A stretch of 64,000 nucleotides of DNA, taken from NCBI RefSeq assembly GCF_024721175.1, contig NZ_CP099399.1:2418001-2482000 (forward strand), in the 5' to 3' direction. The first letter of the stretch is position 1; every line of letters starts with the position of its first letter. The notes under the pieces are model-generated. The model saw only the letters and a program-made list of their open reading frames with translations. It was not told the origin of the DNA and did no database searches. This document shows positions 1-8,343 of the stretch, piece after piece. This stretch comes from Rhizobium sp. Pop5. GTDB lineage: Bacteria > Pseudomonadota > Alphaproteobacteria > Rhizobiales > Rhizobiaceae. The position numbers were made by a program, and so were the translations under genes.

Positions 1-863
1 TCCTGCCCGGCGAGCGCGCCATCATCATCGCCGAGGACGATGCGGCGGTCAAAAGCGGCGCGGTCGAGATGCGCATCGACAAGGAAGCGATCGTCGCACC
101 GGTGACACGGCAGGCGAAGGCCGAACGCACGCTGATGCTCGGCTGGAACCGCCGCGGCCCGCTCATCGCCCACGAACTGTCGCGCTACGTCGCCCCCGGC
201 TCCGAACTCACCATCGCCGCCGACACGCCCGATATCGAGGCGGAGGTCCGCGGCCTGAAGCTTGCCGGCGGCAATATGAAGATCACCTGTCGCCTCACCG
301 ATACCAGCAGTCGGGCCGAACTCGACGGGCTCGACATTCCCGCCTATGACCATGTGCTGGTACTCGGCTATTCCGATCACATGGCGCCGCAGCCGGCCGA
401 TACGCGCACGCTCGTCACTTTGCTGCAGCTGCGCCGGATCGCCGAGACGAACGGCCGCCACATCGGCATCGTCAGCGAGATGATCGACGTGCGCAACCGC
501 GAGCTTGCCGCCGTCACCCGCGCCGACGACTTCGTCGTCAGCAACAAGCTCGTCAGCCTGATGCTGGCCCAGGCTTCCGAGAACGCCCAGATGGCGGCGA
601 TCTTCGACGAGCTGCTCGATGAGGATGGTTCCGAGATCTATATGCGCCCCGTCACGGACTATGTGTCGATCGACAGGCCGGTGAGCTTCTACACGATCTG
701 CCTGGCGGCGCTGCGTCGCGGCGAGGTCGCCATCGGCTATCGCCGCCAACGGCCGGGCGATGCAGACGCCCGCAACCTCGCCGGCGTCGTCGTCAACCCT
801 CAGAAATCGGATCTTCTGGCCTTTTGCGAAGCCGACCGCCTGATCATCCTCGCGCGGCAGTAA
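1..863 (+). CDS. CASTOR/POLLUX-related putative ion channel, C-terminal part
   Basis: The reading frame is already open at base 3 and runs to a TAA at 861-863, so this is the last ~286 residues of a larger protein whose N-terminus lies outside the window. The visible part shows an RCK/TrkA-like nucleotide-binding layout: a beta strand with a glycine-rich turn (LMLGWNRRGP) near base 135, an acidic-rich second half, and a closing strand ending in DRLIILARQ. This matches bacterial CASTOR/POLLUX-related proteins, which have an N-terminal pore region and cytosolic regulatory domains that gate cation flux. The pore helices cannot be seen here. The ATG at 69 is internal and should not be taken as the start. 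Confidence 0.75.
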   Translation, partial: LPGERAIIIAEDDAAVKSGAVEMRIDKEAIVAPVTRQAKAERTLMLGWNRRGPLIAHELSRYVAPGSELTIAADTPDIEAEVRGLKLAGGNMKITCRLTDTSSRAELDGLDIPAYDHVLVLGYSDHMAPQPADTRTLVTLLQLRRIAETNGRHIGIVSEMIDVRNRELAAVTRADDFVVSNKLVSLMLAQASENAQMAAIFDELLDEDGSEIYMRPVTDYVSIDRPVSFYTICLAALRRGEVAIGYRRQRPGDADARNLAGVVVNPQKSDLLAFCEADRLIILARQ

Positions 864-902
864 ACGGGTCACGGCACCTGCGCGCCGTGACCCCCTCGAA
901 CG

Positions 903-1670
903 TTATTTTGCGGCCTCTTCGATAAGCTCCGCCACCTTCTGCGGCTGCGAAACCATCACCACGTGGGAAGCGCCCTCGACCACGACGGTGTGCTTCGACT
1001 TTGCCCGCTCGGCCATGAAGCCAAGAGCTGCGGCCGGAATGTTCTTGTCGCCGGTGCCGTAGACAAACCACGACGGCAGCTTCTTCCAGGCGGGCTCGCC
1101 CGATTTTTCGTTGAGAGCGACATCGGTGACCGGGCGTTGCGCCGCCGCCATCAGGGCAGCCTGTTCAGCCGGCACATCGCTGGCGAACTGATCGTGGAAT
1201 TTCGCCTGGTCGATATAGAGATCGACACCGCCCGCGCTGAGTTTCACCGGAGCTGCAAGCGCTGCGCCCAGCGTGCCGCCGGGAAACTTGCCGGCAAGAT
1301 CGGCAACCGATTCCCCTGCATCCGGCGCGAATGCTGCGACATAGACCAGGGACTTGACGTTGTTGTGGCCGTTTGCGGCGGTCGAGATCACCTGCCCCCC
1401 ATAGGAATGGCCGACGAGAACGACCGGGCCGGCGATACTGGCGACCACATCGGAAACATAGGCAGCGTCATTGGATACGCTGCGCAGCGGATTGGCGGCA
1501 GCCACGACCGGGAAACCGTCCTTGCGGAGGATCTCGACGACGCCGTTCCAGCTGGATGAATCGGCAAAGGCGCCATGGACGAGAACGACGGTCGGCTTGG
1601 CCGGCTCGGCAACGGCAGTACCGGAAAGAAGCGCACCCGCCAGGGCGACGACGGCAGCAAACTTGAACAT
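903..1670 (-). CDS. Secreted alpha/beta-fold hydrolase
   Basis: A 255-residue alpha/beta hydrolase with a clear Sec signal peptide: a hydrophobic stretch, residues 4-20, ending in the cleavage-like AVA-EP. The oxyanion-side HG motif is at residues 32-33, the nucleophile elbow GHSYGG has Ser89, and Asp208 and His236 (in GASH) complete a plausible triad. The family contains esterases and lactonases acting on small molecules; substrate unknown. The ATG at 1670 is preceded by an AGGAAA ribosome site. It is divergent from an OhrR-like regulator at 1882, with a pair of inverted AT-rich sites between them, so peroxide-type control by that regulator is plausible but inferred. Confidence 0.82.
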   Translation of the reverse strand: MFKFAAVVALAGALLSGTAVAEPAKPTVVLVHGAFADSSSWNGVVEILRKDGFPVVAAANPLRSVSNDAAYVSDVVASIAGPVVLVGHSYGGQVISTAANGHNNVKSLVYVAAFAPDAGESVADLAGKFPGGTLGAALAAPVKLSAGGVDLYIDQAKFHDQFASDVPAEQAALMAAAQRPVTDVALNEKSGEPAWKKLPSWFVYGTGDKNIPAAALGFMAERAKSKHTVVVEGASHVVMVSQPQKVAELIEEAAK

Positions 1671-1766
1671 TGGTCATTTCCTTTCGTCAGTTGAGTTTCG
1701 CTAAAGGGTCATTCCGGGAAGCAGGGGGGAGGATCAATTCCGCCCGCCGTCCGCATTCCCAATCCG

Positions 1767-1861
1767 ATATAATTTGTAGGCGATTTGTTTGTACACGATC
1801 TAAATAGGCGACTTCCGCCCGAGCGTCAATAGCTTGCAAATAGATCGCGCACAAATTATAT
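1767..1861. promoter_or_regulatory. Paired inverted AT-rich sites between hydrolase and OhrR-like gene
   Basis: The 11-mer ATATAATTTGT at 1767-1777 recurs as its exact reverse complement ACAAATTATAT at 1851-1861, in the only intergenic space between the divergent genes. MarR/OhrR proteins bind AT-rich dyads of this sort. The second site lies 20 bases before the regulator's start codon, suggesting autoregulation. Binding is inferred. Confidence 0.45.
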
Positions 1862-1881
1862 TGGGGACCAAGGAGAAGGTG

Positions 1882-2352
1882 ATGAAAGACGCCACATCAG
1901 ATGCTCTCGCCGACGTGCCGAAGGTCGATGAAATGCTTTGCTTTTCAATCTACTCGGCAGGCCATGCCTTCAACCAGCTTTACCGGCCGCTGCTCGACGA
2001 GTTGGAACTCACCTACCCGCAATTCCTGGTGATGACCACATTATGGGCGCGCGACGACCGCACGGTGAAGGATCTGGGCGAGACCCTGTTTCTTGACTCC
2101 AGTACCCTCACCCCGCTGTTGAAGCGGCTGGAGAAATCAGGCCTCGTCACCCGCAATCGAAATCCCGCCGATGAGCGCCAGGTCCTGCTTCGCCTGACGA
2201 AGGAGGGGCACGCCTTGAAGAGCCGTGTGGCTCCCGTGTTCGACTGCATCGGGAAAGCCGTCGGTCTCGACGCTGAGACCGTCAGCAAGATCCGGGAAAC
2301 GATTGCGTCCATCCGCGACAACATTCACAAGAAGAACAGGGAAGAGACCTGA
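1882..2352 (+). CDS. ohrR: OhrR-like MarR family redox regulator
   Basis: A 156-residue MarR-family winged-helix protein of the OhrR type. The region around Cys20 (MLCFSIYSAGHAFN) corresponds to the peroxidatic cysteine that organic hydroperoxides oxidise in OhrR. The winged helix follows, with TYPQFLVM, the recognition region SSTLTPLLKRLE, and the basic wing around NPADERQ. The start at 1882 is chosen because AAGGAG lies seven bases upstream; an upstream TTG at 1834 has no such site. OhrR normally represses ohr, a peroxiredoxin-like gene; here the divergent neighbour is instead a secreted alpha/beta hydrolase. The assignment as an OhrR-type sensor is good; its target set is inferred. Confidence 0.8.
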   Translation: MKDATSDALADVPKVDEMLCFSIYSAGHAFNQLYRPLLDELELTYPQFLVMTTLWARDDRTVKDLGETLFLDSSTLTPLLKRLEKSGLVTRNRNPADERQVLLRLTKEGHALKSRVAPVFDCIGKAVGLDAETVSKIRETIASIRDNIHKKNREET

Positions 2353-2578
2353 CGCCGCGCCCCGGTAGATCGATTTCCGTCGACAAGCCGATGGCATATT
2401 GTAGGATCCGTCTGCCGGCGCCCTGCCGCCGGCCCGCGCGATCGCCGGTGGCAGCCAAACGGCCAGGATTCCCGCGCCCGCAATATTGCCTGATCTCACG
2501 CAGGCGTGAATGCGCTGCCATTGCCATTTCGCCGTACTGAGGTACGTCAATCGTGTTTTCCATGAGGGAGGAGTTTCA

Positions 2579-3637
2579 ATGGAATATCGTCTGCTCGGCC
2601 GTTCCGGCCTCAAGATTTCGACCTTGACCATGGGCACGATGACCTTCGGCGGCGTCGGCTGGGCGAAGATGGTCGGCGATCTCGGCGTCTCCGAGGCGAA
2701 GAAAATGATCGATATCTGCATCGATGCTGGCATCAACCTCATCGACACCGCCAACGTCTATTCGTCAGGCGAATGCGAAAATATCATCGGCGAGGCGCTC
2801 GCCGGCAAGCGGCCGCAGGGCGTGCTGCTCGCCACCAAAGCCCGCTTCGGCATGGGTGAAGGTCCGAACGACAGCGGTCTGTCGCGCTACCACCTGATCC
2901 GCGAATGCGAGGCGAGCCTGAAGCGCCTGAAAACCGATGTCATTGACCTCTACCAGGTGCATGAATGGGACGGCCAGACGCCGCTCGAAGAGACGATGGA
3001 AGCGCTCGACACCCTGATCCGGCAGGGCAAGGTGCGTTATGTCGGCTGCTCGAACTATTCCGGCTGGCACATCATGAAGGCTCTCGGGATCGCCAACGAA
3101 CACCGCTACCAGCGCTTCGTCAGCCAGCAGATCCACTATACGCTGGAAGCCCGCGACGCCGAATATGAGCTGCTGCCGATCGCAATCGATCAGGGCCTCG
3201 GCGTGCTGGTCTGGAGCCCGCTCGCCGGCGGCCTGCTTTCCGGCAAACACCGCCGCAACCAGGCAGCCCCCGAAGGCACGCGCCAGTTCGCCGGCTGGAC
3301 CGAGCCGCCGATCCGCGACGAGAACCGCCTGTGGAACATCGTCGAGACGCTGGTCGCGATCGGCGAGGAGCGCGGCGTCTCGGCCGCTCAAGTTGCGCTC
3401 GCCTGGCTGATCGGCCGCAAGGCGGTCACCTCGGTCATTATCGGCGGCCGCACCGAAGCCCAGTTCCGCGACAATATCGCCGCCGCCGAACTGAAGCTTA
3501 CTGATGAGGAGCGCAAACGCCTCGACGCCGTCAGCCTGCCGCCGGTCCTCTATCCCTACTGGCACCAACTGAACACGGCGAGCGACCGGCTCAGCGAAGC
3601 CGATCTCGAGCTTTTCGGCCCGCACATCCAGCAATAA
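2579..3637 (+). CDS. Aldo/keto reductase (Tas/YajO-type)
   Basis: A 352-residue NADPH-dependent aldo/keto reductase, TIM barrel, cytosolic. The family tetrad is visible: Asp56 and Tyr61 in IDTANVYSSG, Lys87 in LLATKARF, and His128 in YQVHEWDG. The C-terminal cofactor segment includes VIIGGRTEAQFRDN. Length fits the larger AKR class that reduces aldehydes and small ketones; the substrate cannot be read from sequence. ATG 2579 is preceded by GGGAGGAG at 2565-2572, better than the upstream in-frame codon at 2510. It follows the OhrR-like gene by 226 bases on the same strand. Confidence 0.88.
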   Translation: MEYRLLGRSGLKISTLTMGTMTFGGVGWAKMVGDLGVSEAKKMIDICIDAGINLIDTANVYSSGECENIIGEALAGKRPQGVLLATKARFGMGEGPNDSGLSRYHLIRECEASLKRLKTDVIDLYQVHEWDGQTPLEETMEALDTLIRQGKVRYVGCSNYSGWHIMKALGIANEHRYQRFVSQQIHYTLEARDAEYELLPIAIDQGLGVLVWSPLAGGLLSGKHRRNQAAPEGTRQFAGWTEPPIRDENRLWNIVETLVAIGEERGVSAAQVALAWLIGRKAVTSVIIGGRTEAQFRDNIAAAELKLTDEERKRLDAVSLPPVLYPYWHQLNTASDRLSEADLELFGPHIQQ

Positions 3638-3731
3638 GTCGGCGCGACATCGCACGGCGAAAGACAAGCGTCACAAAATATGCACTCTCGCCGTGTTATC
3701 CTGCGACCCCGCTCAACCCGCGAGGTTCGCC

Positions 3732-4775
3732 ATGCTGAAGAATTACAAGGTCCTGAAGGGCACGGCGAGCGCGCTCGCCCTCGATGACGACAACGATCCC
3801 CATATCGAGATCCGCATCGAGGCGAACGGCGTCAGCTACCGCATCGCGCTCAACGTCCGCTCCAAGGAATCGCCGCACGACCTGCTCTACGCCAACATCG
3901 TCGATTTCAAGCACGGGACGCTGACGGAGGCGCTTGAAGCCCTGCCGATGGGCCTGACCGATATCCGCAAAGACCGTCCGGAGCTCGCGATCGATTATGT
4001 CCGCGGCGGGCTGATCGAGCGCGAAGACATGAACGTCGCGCCCTTCCAGCTCTCCGGCCCGAAGAACGACCTTCGCGACTTCATCGAGCCGATCGTCCAG
4101 GAAGGCATCGCCGACTCCGACGTGCATTTCTACGCCTTCGGCGAGGCCTGGGGGCCCGAGAACAACAAGCCGGACGAATATTTCCACTTCGAGCCGGGCA
4201 ACGGCATCCACGACATCCATATGAACCAGGGCGACAATGGCGGCTTCAAGGCCACCAACGGCCCGAACCAGGATGGCGCGCTGCTCGTCCATTTCACCGA
4301 CACCGGCGAATGGGCGGCGATCTTCCTCTGCTTCCAATCGCAGAACTGGAACACCGATGCGGCGACCGGCCATCCCGTCGCCGAGGACCGCGGCGGCCAG
4401 GGCCGCGGCGAAGGCACACGCCGGCCGCAGCCTGTCGTCGCCTCCTCGCTGCGTATCATCGCCGCGCTGATCAACCCGGTAAACGGCGCAGGCGGCGTGG
4501 AAGCCGAAACGGTGACGCTGATCAACCGCTCCGACATGGCGGTAGCCCTCGACGGCTGGAAGCTGGAGGATGACAACGGCCGCACGCAGACGCTGTCGGG
4601 ATCGCTCGCCGCAGGCGAGCTGCGCACGATCGCGCTCAACGCCGCAGCCGGCGGCCCGCAACTCGCCAACAAGGGCGGCGACATCATCCTGCGCAACACC
4701 GACGGCGCCGTGGCCGACCGCGTCGGCTACGGCAAGAGCGAGACGGCGAACGAGGGTTGGACGACGATCTTTTGA
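3732..4775 (+). CDS. DUF2278 family protein with C-terminal lamin-tail-like domain
   Basis: A 347-residue protein in two parts. Residues ~1-220 resemble the DUF2278 (YukJ) family, with conserved FYAFGEAWGPE and the acidic/aromatic stretch DEYFHFEPGNGIHDIHMNQG. A Gly/Arg-rich linker follows, then residues ~250-347 form a lamin-tail-like beta sandwich (VTLINRSDMAVALDGWKLEDDNG, a final GYGKSE). Lamin-tail domains are common in secreted bacterial proteins, but no signal peptide is seen here. Function is unknown. ATG 3732 has a modest CGAGG upstream. It is followed immediately by a palindromic repeat. Confidence 0.72.
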   Translation: MLKNYKVLKGTASALALDDDNDPHIEIRIEANGVSYRIALNVRSKESPHDLLYANIVDFKHGTLTEALEALPMGLTDIRKDRPELAIDYVRGGLIEREDMNVAPFQLSGPKNDLRDFIEPIVQEGIADSDVHFYAFGEAWGPENNKPDEYFHFEPGNGIHDIHMNQGDNGGFKATNGPNQDGALLVHFTDTGEWAAIFLCFQSQNWNTDAATGHPVAEDRGGQGRGEGTRRPQPVVASSLRIIAALINPVNGAGGVEAETVTLINRSDMAVALDGWKLEDDNGRTQTLSGSLAAGELRTIALNAAAGGPQLANKGGDIILRNTDGAVADRVGYGKSETANEGWTTIF

Positions 4776-4797
4776 TTGGTGTTCCCTCTCCTCCCTC

Positions 4798-4994
4798 ATT
4801 CCTGTGACGAGCACAGGAGGGATGAGAGGGCGTGCCGTGCAGCCCCCTCATCTGCCTGCCGGCATCTTCTCCCCGCTGGGGAGAAGCGGAATCGTGGCAG
4901 CGTTTCGCACTTCTTGAAGAAGAGCGTCTTGCCCCTCTTCTCCCCAGCGGGGAGAAGGTGGCCCGAAGGGTCGGATGAGGGGGCTGCACGGCAC
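4798..4994. repeat. Mosaic palindromic intergenic repeat (RIME-like)
   Basis: Between two convergent genes lies a nested palindrome. The outer arms 4832-4851 and 4975-4994 are perfect 20-base inverted copies. Inside are two mini-hairpins with 9-bp stems, at 4866-4886 (loop GCT) and 4937-4957 (loop AGC), which are inverted copies of each other. At its left edge is a further short hairpin motif (ATTCCTGTG...CACAGGA, 4798-4818) that recurs near 38.1 kb. The layout resembles rhizobial intergenic mosaic elements. A closely related unit lies at 52092-52243. Confidence 0.8.
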
Positions 4995-5024
4995 AACGGT
5001 TATCGTTGCCCCCACTCCCGACAC

Positions 5025-6245
5025 TCACCCGCCGATCTCGTCAGCAATCAACTTGCCTAGCCGGCCGATCCCATCCTCGATCATCTGCTCATTGGCGCAG
5101 GAGAAGCTGACACGGAAGGTGTTGGCGCCGGAGCCGTCGGCGAAGAAGGCCTTGCCAGGCACGAAGGCGACCTTGGCGGTTTCGAGCGATTTCGCCAGCA
5201 GCTTGGCGCCGTCCATGCCTTCCGGCAGCGTGATCCAGATGAACATGCCGCCTTCAGGCTTCGTCCAGCTCGTGCCCTCAGGCATGTACTTTTCCAGCGC
5301 CGCCAGCATGCAGTCGCGGCGGTGGCTATACACGGCCTTGATCTTGGCGACCTGCTTGTCGAAGCCGCGCACGGCGACATCCGATATCGCCATCTGGTTG
5401 ATCGTCGAGGAATGCAGGTCGGCCGCCTGCTTCATCAGCACCAGCTTGCGGATGACGGGCGCATTGGCGACGATGAAGCCGACGCGAAGGCCGGGTGCCA
5501 GCGTCTTGGAAAAGCTGCCGCAATAGATCGTGCGCGTATTGTTGATATGGCCCTTGTCGGCGATTTCAAGCGCCAGGATCGGCGGGATCGGATCGCCGTC
5601 GTAACGTAGCGACTGGTAGGCCGCATCCTCGATGACGGCGATATCGAGCTCTTCGGCAAGCGCCAGCACCTTCCTGCGGCCGGCGAGATCGACGGTTTCT
5701 CCTGTGGGATTGGAGAAATCGGTGGAGAGATAGGCGAACTTCACCTTGCCGCCGGCAGCGGACGCGGCGACGCGATAGGACTCAGGCGTCCGGTTGCCGC
5801 TCGGCGTCAGCTGGTCGTAGGCCGGCTCATAGGCGTTGAAGGCCTGCAGCGCGCCGAGATAGGTCGGCCAGGTCACGAGCGCGGTATCATCAGGCGACAA
5901 GAAGAGCTTGCCGAGATAATCGAGCCCCTGCTGCGAGCCGGAGACGATGAAGACATTGTCGAGATCGCAGGGGATGCCGAGCGCACCCATCTGCCCGACC
6001 AGCCATTCCCGCAGCGGCTTGTAGCCTTCGGAAACCGAATATTGCAGAGCCGAGTTGACGGCCGAACCATCGAAAATATCCGCGTATGCCTGCTTGAATT
6101 CCTTGTCCGGAAACAGCGCCGGGTCCGGAATGCCGCCGGCAAAGGAGATGATGTCGGGCCGGTCGAGAAGTTTCAGAAGCTCGCGGATTTCCGAAGCGCG
6201 CATACGGGAAGAGCGCGTCGCAAACATTGCGTCCCAATTCAGCAT
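5025..6245 (-). CDS. PLP-dependent aminotransferase (MocR/LysN-like fold type I)
   Basis: A 406-residue fold-type-I aminotransferase. The PLP lysine is Lys247 in YCGSFSKTLAPGLR; Asn179 (FSNPTG), Asp207 and Tyr210 (EDAAYQ) are the usual cofactor contacts. The N-terminal ISFAGGIPDP signature and lack of a GntR domain match the 2-aminoadipate/valine-pyruvate-type transaminases that act on aliphatic or aromatic amino acids. The substrate is not readable. ATG at 6245 is preceded on its strand by GAGGAAA. It stands alone between two repeat elements and is divergent from ilvE, so a role in amino acid metabolism is likely. Confidence 0.87.
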   Translation of the reverse strand: MLNWDAMFATRSSRMRASEIRELLKLLDRPDIISFAGGIPDPALFPDKEFKQAYADIFDGSAVNSALQYSVSEGYKPLREWLVGQMGALGIPCDLDNVFIVSGSQQGLDYLGKLFLSPDDTALVTWPTYLGALQAFNAYEPAYDQLTPSGNRTPESYRVAASAAGGKVKFAYLSTDFSNPTGETVDLAGRRKVLALAEELDIAVIEDAAYQSLRYDGDPIPPILALEIADKGHINNTRTIYCGSFSKTLAPGLRVGFIVANAPVIRKLVLMKQAADLHSSTINQMAISDVAVRGFDKQVAKIKAVYSHRRDCMLAALEKYMPEGTSWTKPEGGMFIWITLPEGMDGAKLLAKSLETAKVAFVPGKAFFADGSGANTFRVSFSCANEQMIEDGIGRLGKLIADEIGG

Positions 6246-6266
6246 GGAGGTTTCCTCTTATTTTCT

Positions 6267-6367
6267 AAAGCGCGTCGCGATCTTTCAGATTCGCTCTTCG
6301 CGCCTTAGGTCTTTGTTTTTACGCATGTCGTTCTCGCAAAACCGCTGCACACTTTTGCGCGACATGC
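6267..6367. repeat. ~100-bp rhizobial intergenic repeat with long hairpin
   Basis: This unit, starting AAAGCGCGTCGCG, resembles an intergenic sequence I recognise as recurrent in rhizobial genomes. Its right half folds: GCATGTCG (6323-6330) pairs with CGACATGC (6360-6367), and GCAAAA (6336-6341) with TTTTGC (6353-6358). It sits directly upstream of the aminotransferase start at 6245 and in the 408-base gap before ilvE. The rest of that gap (6368-6653) shows no gene; it is AT-richer and probably holds the ilvE promoter. Confidence 0.6.
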
Positions 6368-6653
6368 TCCAATATCCGCAGCTGATCACGCGGGGAAATT
6401 TATGTCAACAATACTGACCTATTTTTTTGTTACCGTGACAAAGTTTGAAGATCCGGCATTCGAAAGCCCCAGCCAATTGGACAGACGTTGGAGGTTTCAC
6501 GCAAATGGCCCAGCCTGTTGCGTGAAAATTTGCCGGTTCGAGCGGCTATTCCTCTGCTCAAAAAGCCGAAACCGACCGATTCAGTCCTTTCCAAAACCGG
6601 CCTGGGGGCAGTAGTGTGCGCGCCATTATTCAATGGACTATCAAGGTGCCAGC

Positions 6654-7754
6654 ATGACCGCGACGTCGACTTCTCCTGAAATCACAATCGAATTCCATAA
6701 GTCTCCCGTTCCCGACGCCGACCGCATCAAGGCACTGGAAACACCCGGATTCGGCAAGATCTTCACCGATCACATGGTCCTGGCACGCTGGACGGCCGAC
6801 AAGGGCTGGCACGATGCGAAGGTGACGCCGCGCCGCCCCCTGGAACTCGATCCGGCAAGCGCCGTGCTGCATTACGCGCAGGAAATCTTCGAAGGCATGA
6901 AGGCCTACAAGGCCGATGACGGCCGCATCCTGCTCTTCCGGCCGGAAGAAAACGCCCGCCGCTTCGCGCAGTCGGCAGCCCGCATGGCCATGCCGGAAGT
7001 CCCGGAAGAGCTTTTCCTGAAGGCCGTCGAAGAGCTGGTGCGTGTCGACAAGAACTGGATACCCTCGGGCGACGCCAGCCTTTATCTCCGCCCCTTCATG
7101 TTCGCCAACGAGGCATTTCTCGGCGTTCGTCCGGCGCAGGAATATATCTTCTGCATCATCGCTTCTCCGGTCGGGGCCTACTTCAAGGGCGGCGCGAAAG
7201 CCGTCTCCCTTTGGGTCGAGACCGAATACACCCGCGCGGCCAGCGGCGGCACCGGCGCTGCGAAATGCGGCGGAAACTATGCAGCCAGCCTGGTGGCGCA
7301 AGCGGAAGCCGCGAAGAAGGGCTGCGATCAGGTCGTCTTCCTGGATGCGGCGGAGCATCGCTGGGTCGAGGAACTCGGCGGCATGAACGTCTTCTTCGTG
7401 ATGAACGATGGATCGGTCGTGACCCCGCCGCTCGGCGGCACGATCCTGCCGGGCATTACCCGGGCCTCCGTCATCATGCTCGCAGAAGAACGGGGCTTGC
7501 GCGTCGAGCAGCGTCCCTACTCCTTCACCGAATGGCAGGCCGACGCCGCCAGCGGCAAGCTCGTCGAAGCCTTCGCTTGCGGCACGGCCGCAGTCCTTGC
7601 GGGCATCGGCCTGGTTCGACATGCCGGCGGCGAGTTTCTGGTCGGGGACGGACAGACCGGCAAGCTGACCAGCGAACTGCGTCAGCAGCTCGTCAGCCTG
7701 CAGAAGGGCGTAACGAACGATGAGCACGGCTGGACGCGCCTCATCACGGCCTGA
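6654..7754 (+). CDS. ilvE: Branched-chain amino acid aminotransferase
   Basis: A 366-residue group-II (eukaryote-like) branched-chain aminotransferase, transferring amino groups between Leu/Ile/Val and 2-oxoglutarate. The PLP lysine is Lys204 in SGGTGAAKCGGNYAAS; other signatures are EIFEGMKAY, SLYLRPF, and EELGGMNVFFV. The last step of BCAA synthesis thus sits about 10 kb from ilvC and 50 kb from ilvBN. I chose ATG 6654 because the homologous N-terminus (TSPEITIEF) begins there; an in-frame ATG at 6633 would add seven residues. The upstream region carries a rhizobial repeat and no obvious leader peptide. Confidence 0.93.
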   Translation: MTATSTSPEITIEFHKSPVPDADRIKALETPGFGKIFTDHMVLARWTADKGWHDAKVTPRRPLELDPASAVLHYAQEIFEGMKAYKADDGRILLFRPEENARRFAQSAARMAMPEVPEELFLKAVEELVRVDKNWIPSGDASLYLRPFMFANEAFLGVRPAQEYIFCIIASPVGAYFKGGAKAVSLWVETEYTRAASGGTGAAKCGGNYAASLVAQAEAAKKGCDQVVFLDAAEHRWVEELGGMNVFFVMNDGSVVTPPLGGTILPGITRASVIMLAEERGLRVEQRPYSFTEWQADAASGKLVEAFACGTAAVLAGIGLVRHAGGEFLVGDGQTGKLTSELRQQLVSLQKGVTNDEHGWTRLITA

Positions 7755-7773
7755 CCTCCAGACCTTCCACTGA

Positions 7774-7974
7774 AATGGCGGCGCCGACACCGGCATGGTG
7801 GGCGCCGGCCTCGGCCTCGCCCGTCGCGCGGCCGAAATATCCGCAGCCTTGAAGCTCGCCAACGCCGATGCGATCATCTATGCGACGGCCGAGCACCACA
7901 ATGCCGATATCTTGACATGCGATGCCCATTTCAAGGGTCTCGAGCGCGTCCTCTACATCGACGAAAAAGACTGA
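7774..7974 (+). pseudogene. Remnant of a VapC-type PIN-domain toxin (C-terminal fragment)
   Basis: An open frame after a stop at 7771-7773 encodes about 66 residues ending in TGA 7972-7974. From ~7820 it reads as the C-terminal half of a PIN ribonuclease: ADAIIYATAEHHNADILTCD, then HFKGLERVLYID. This segment contains two of the acidic PIN positions (Asp in NADAIIYA and in TCDAHF). The N-terminal half with the first catalytic Asp is missing, and no start codon or ribosome site is visible, so it is a decayed gene. It lies directly upstream of an intact parDE pair. Confidence 0.7.
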
Positions 7975-8056
7975 CCCGCATGTGACCCAAGTGCTCGACG
8001 GCGGCGGTTAACGCTTTTATCACAGTCGGGGGAATGGTAATCTGGCATTGGGGATA

Positions 8057-8068
8057 GCTGGTACCAGC
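8057..8068. promoter_or_regulatory. Palindrome upstream of parD (candidate autorepression operator)
   Basis: GCTGGTACCAGC is a perfect 12-base palindrome 23 bases before the parD start. ParD-ParE complexes usually repress their own promoter through such dyads. It is the only clear palindrome in the gap between the vapC remnant and parD. Function inferred. Confidence 0.45.
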
Positions 8069-8091
8069 ATGGGCGGACGGCACCGAATTCA

Positions 8092-8343
8092 ATGGCGAAA
8101 ATGACGATCTCGCTTCCGGATCACCTGGCGGACTACGTCGCGCGCCGTGTCGCAAGCGGCCGATACGACAGTGCCGACACATTCCTGGCGGAGCTCGTTC
8201 TGAAGGATCAGGACCACCGTAAGCTCGACGACGACGAACTGCGCGACATTCTGAGGCTGGCCGAGGAGAGCGGCGTCAGCGACCGGCGCATCCCCGATAT
8301 CCTGATGGAAACGAAGGCGAAACTGCGTGACAGCTACCTATAG
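8092..8343 (+). CDS. parD: ParD-like antitoxin of a type II toxin-antitoxin system
   Basis: An 83-residue protein with an N-terminal ribbon-helix-helix (MTISLPDHLADYVARRVASGRYDS) typical of ParD/CC2985 antitoxins and an acidic C-terminal arm that would wrap around the toxin. It would bind and neutralise ParE and repress its own promoter. Its last 17 bases overlap the start of parE, the usual translational coupling in this family. A perfect palindrome lies 23 bases upstream. Confidence 0.85.
   Translation: MAKMTISLPDHLADYVARRVASGRYDSADTFLAELVLKDQDHRKLDDDELRDILRLAEESGVSDRRIPDILMETKAKLRDSYL

Noticed and set aside
2765..3667. 300-codon frame antisense to the aldo/keto reductase
   Set aside because: No motif; the plus strand carries the full AKR tetrad.
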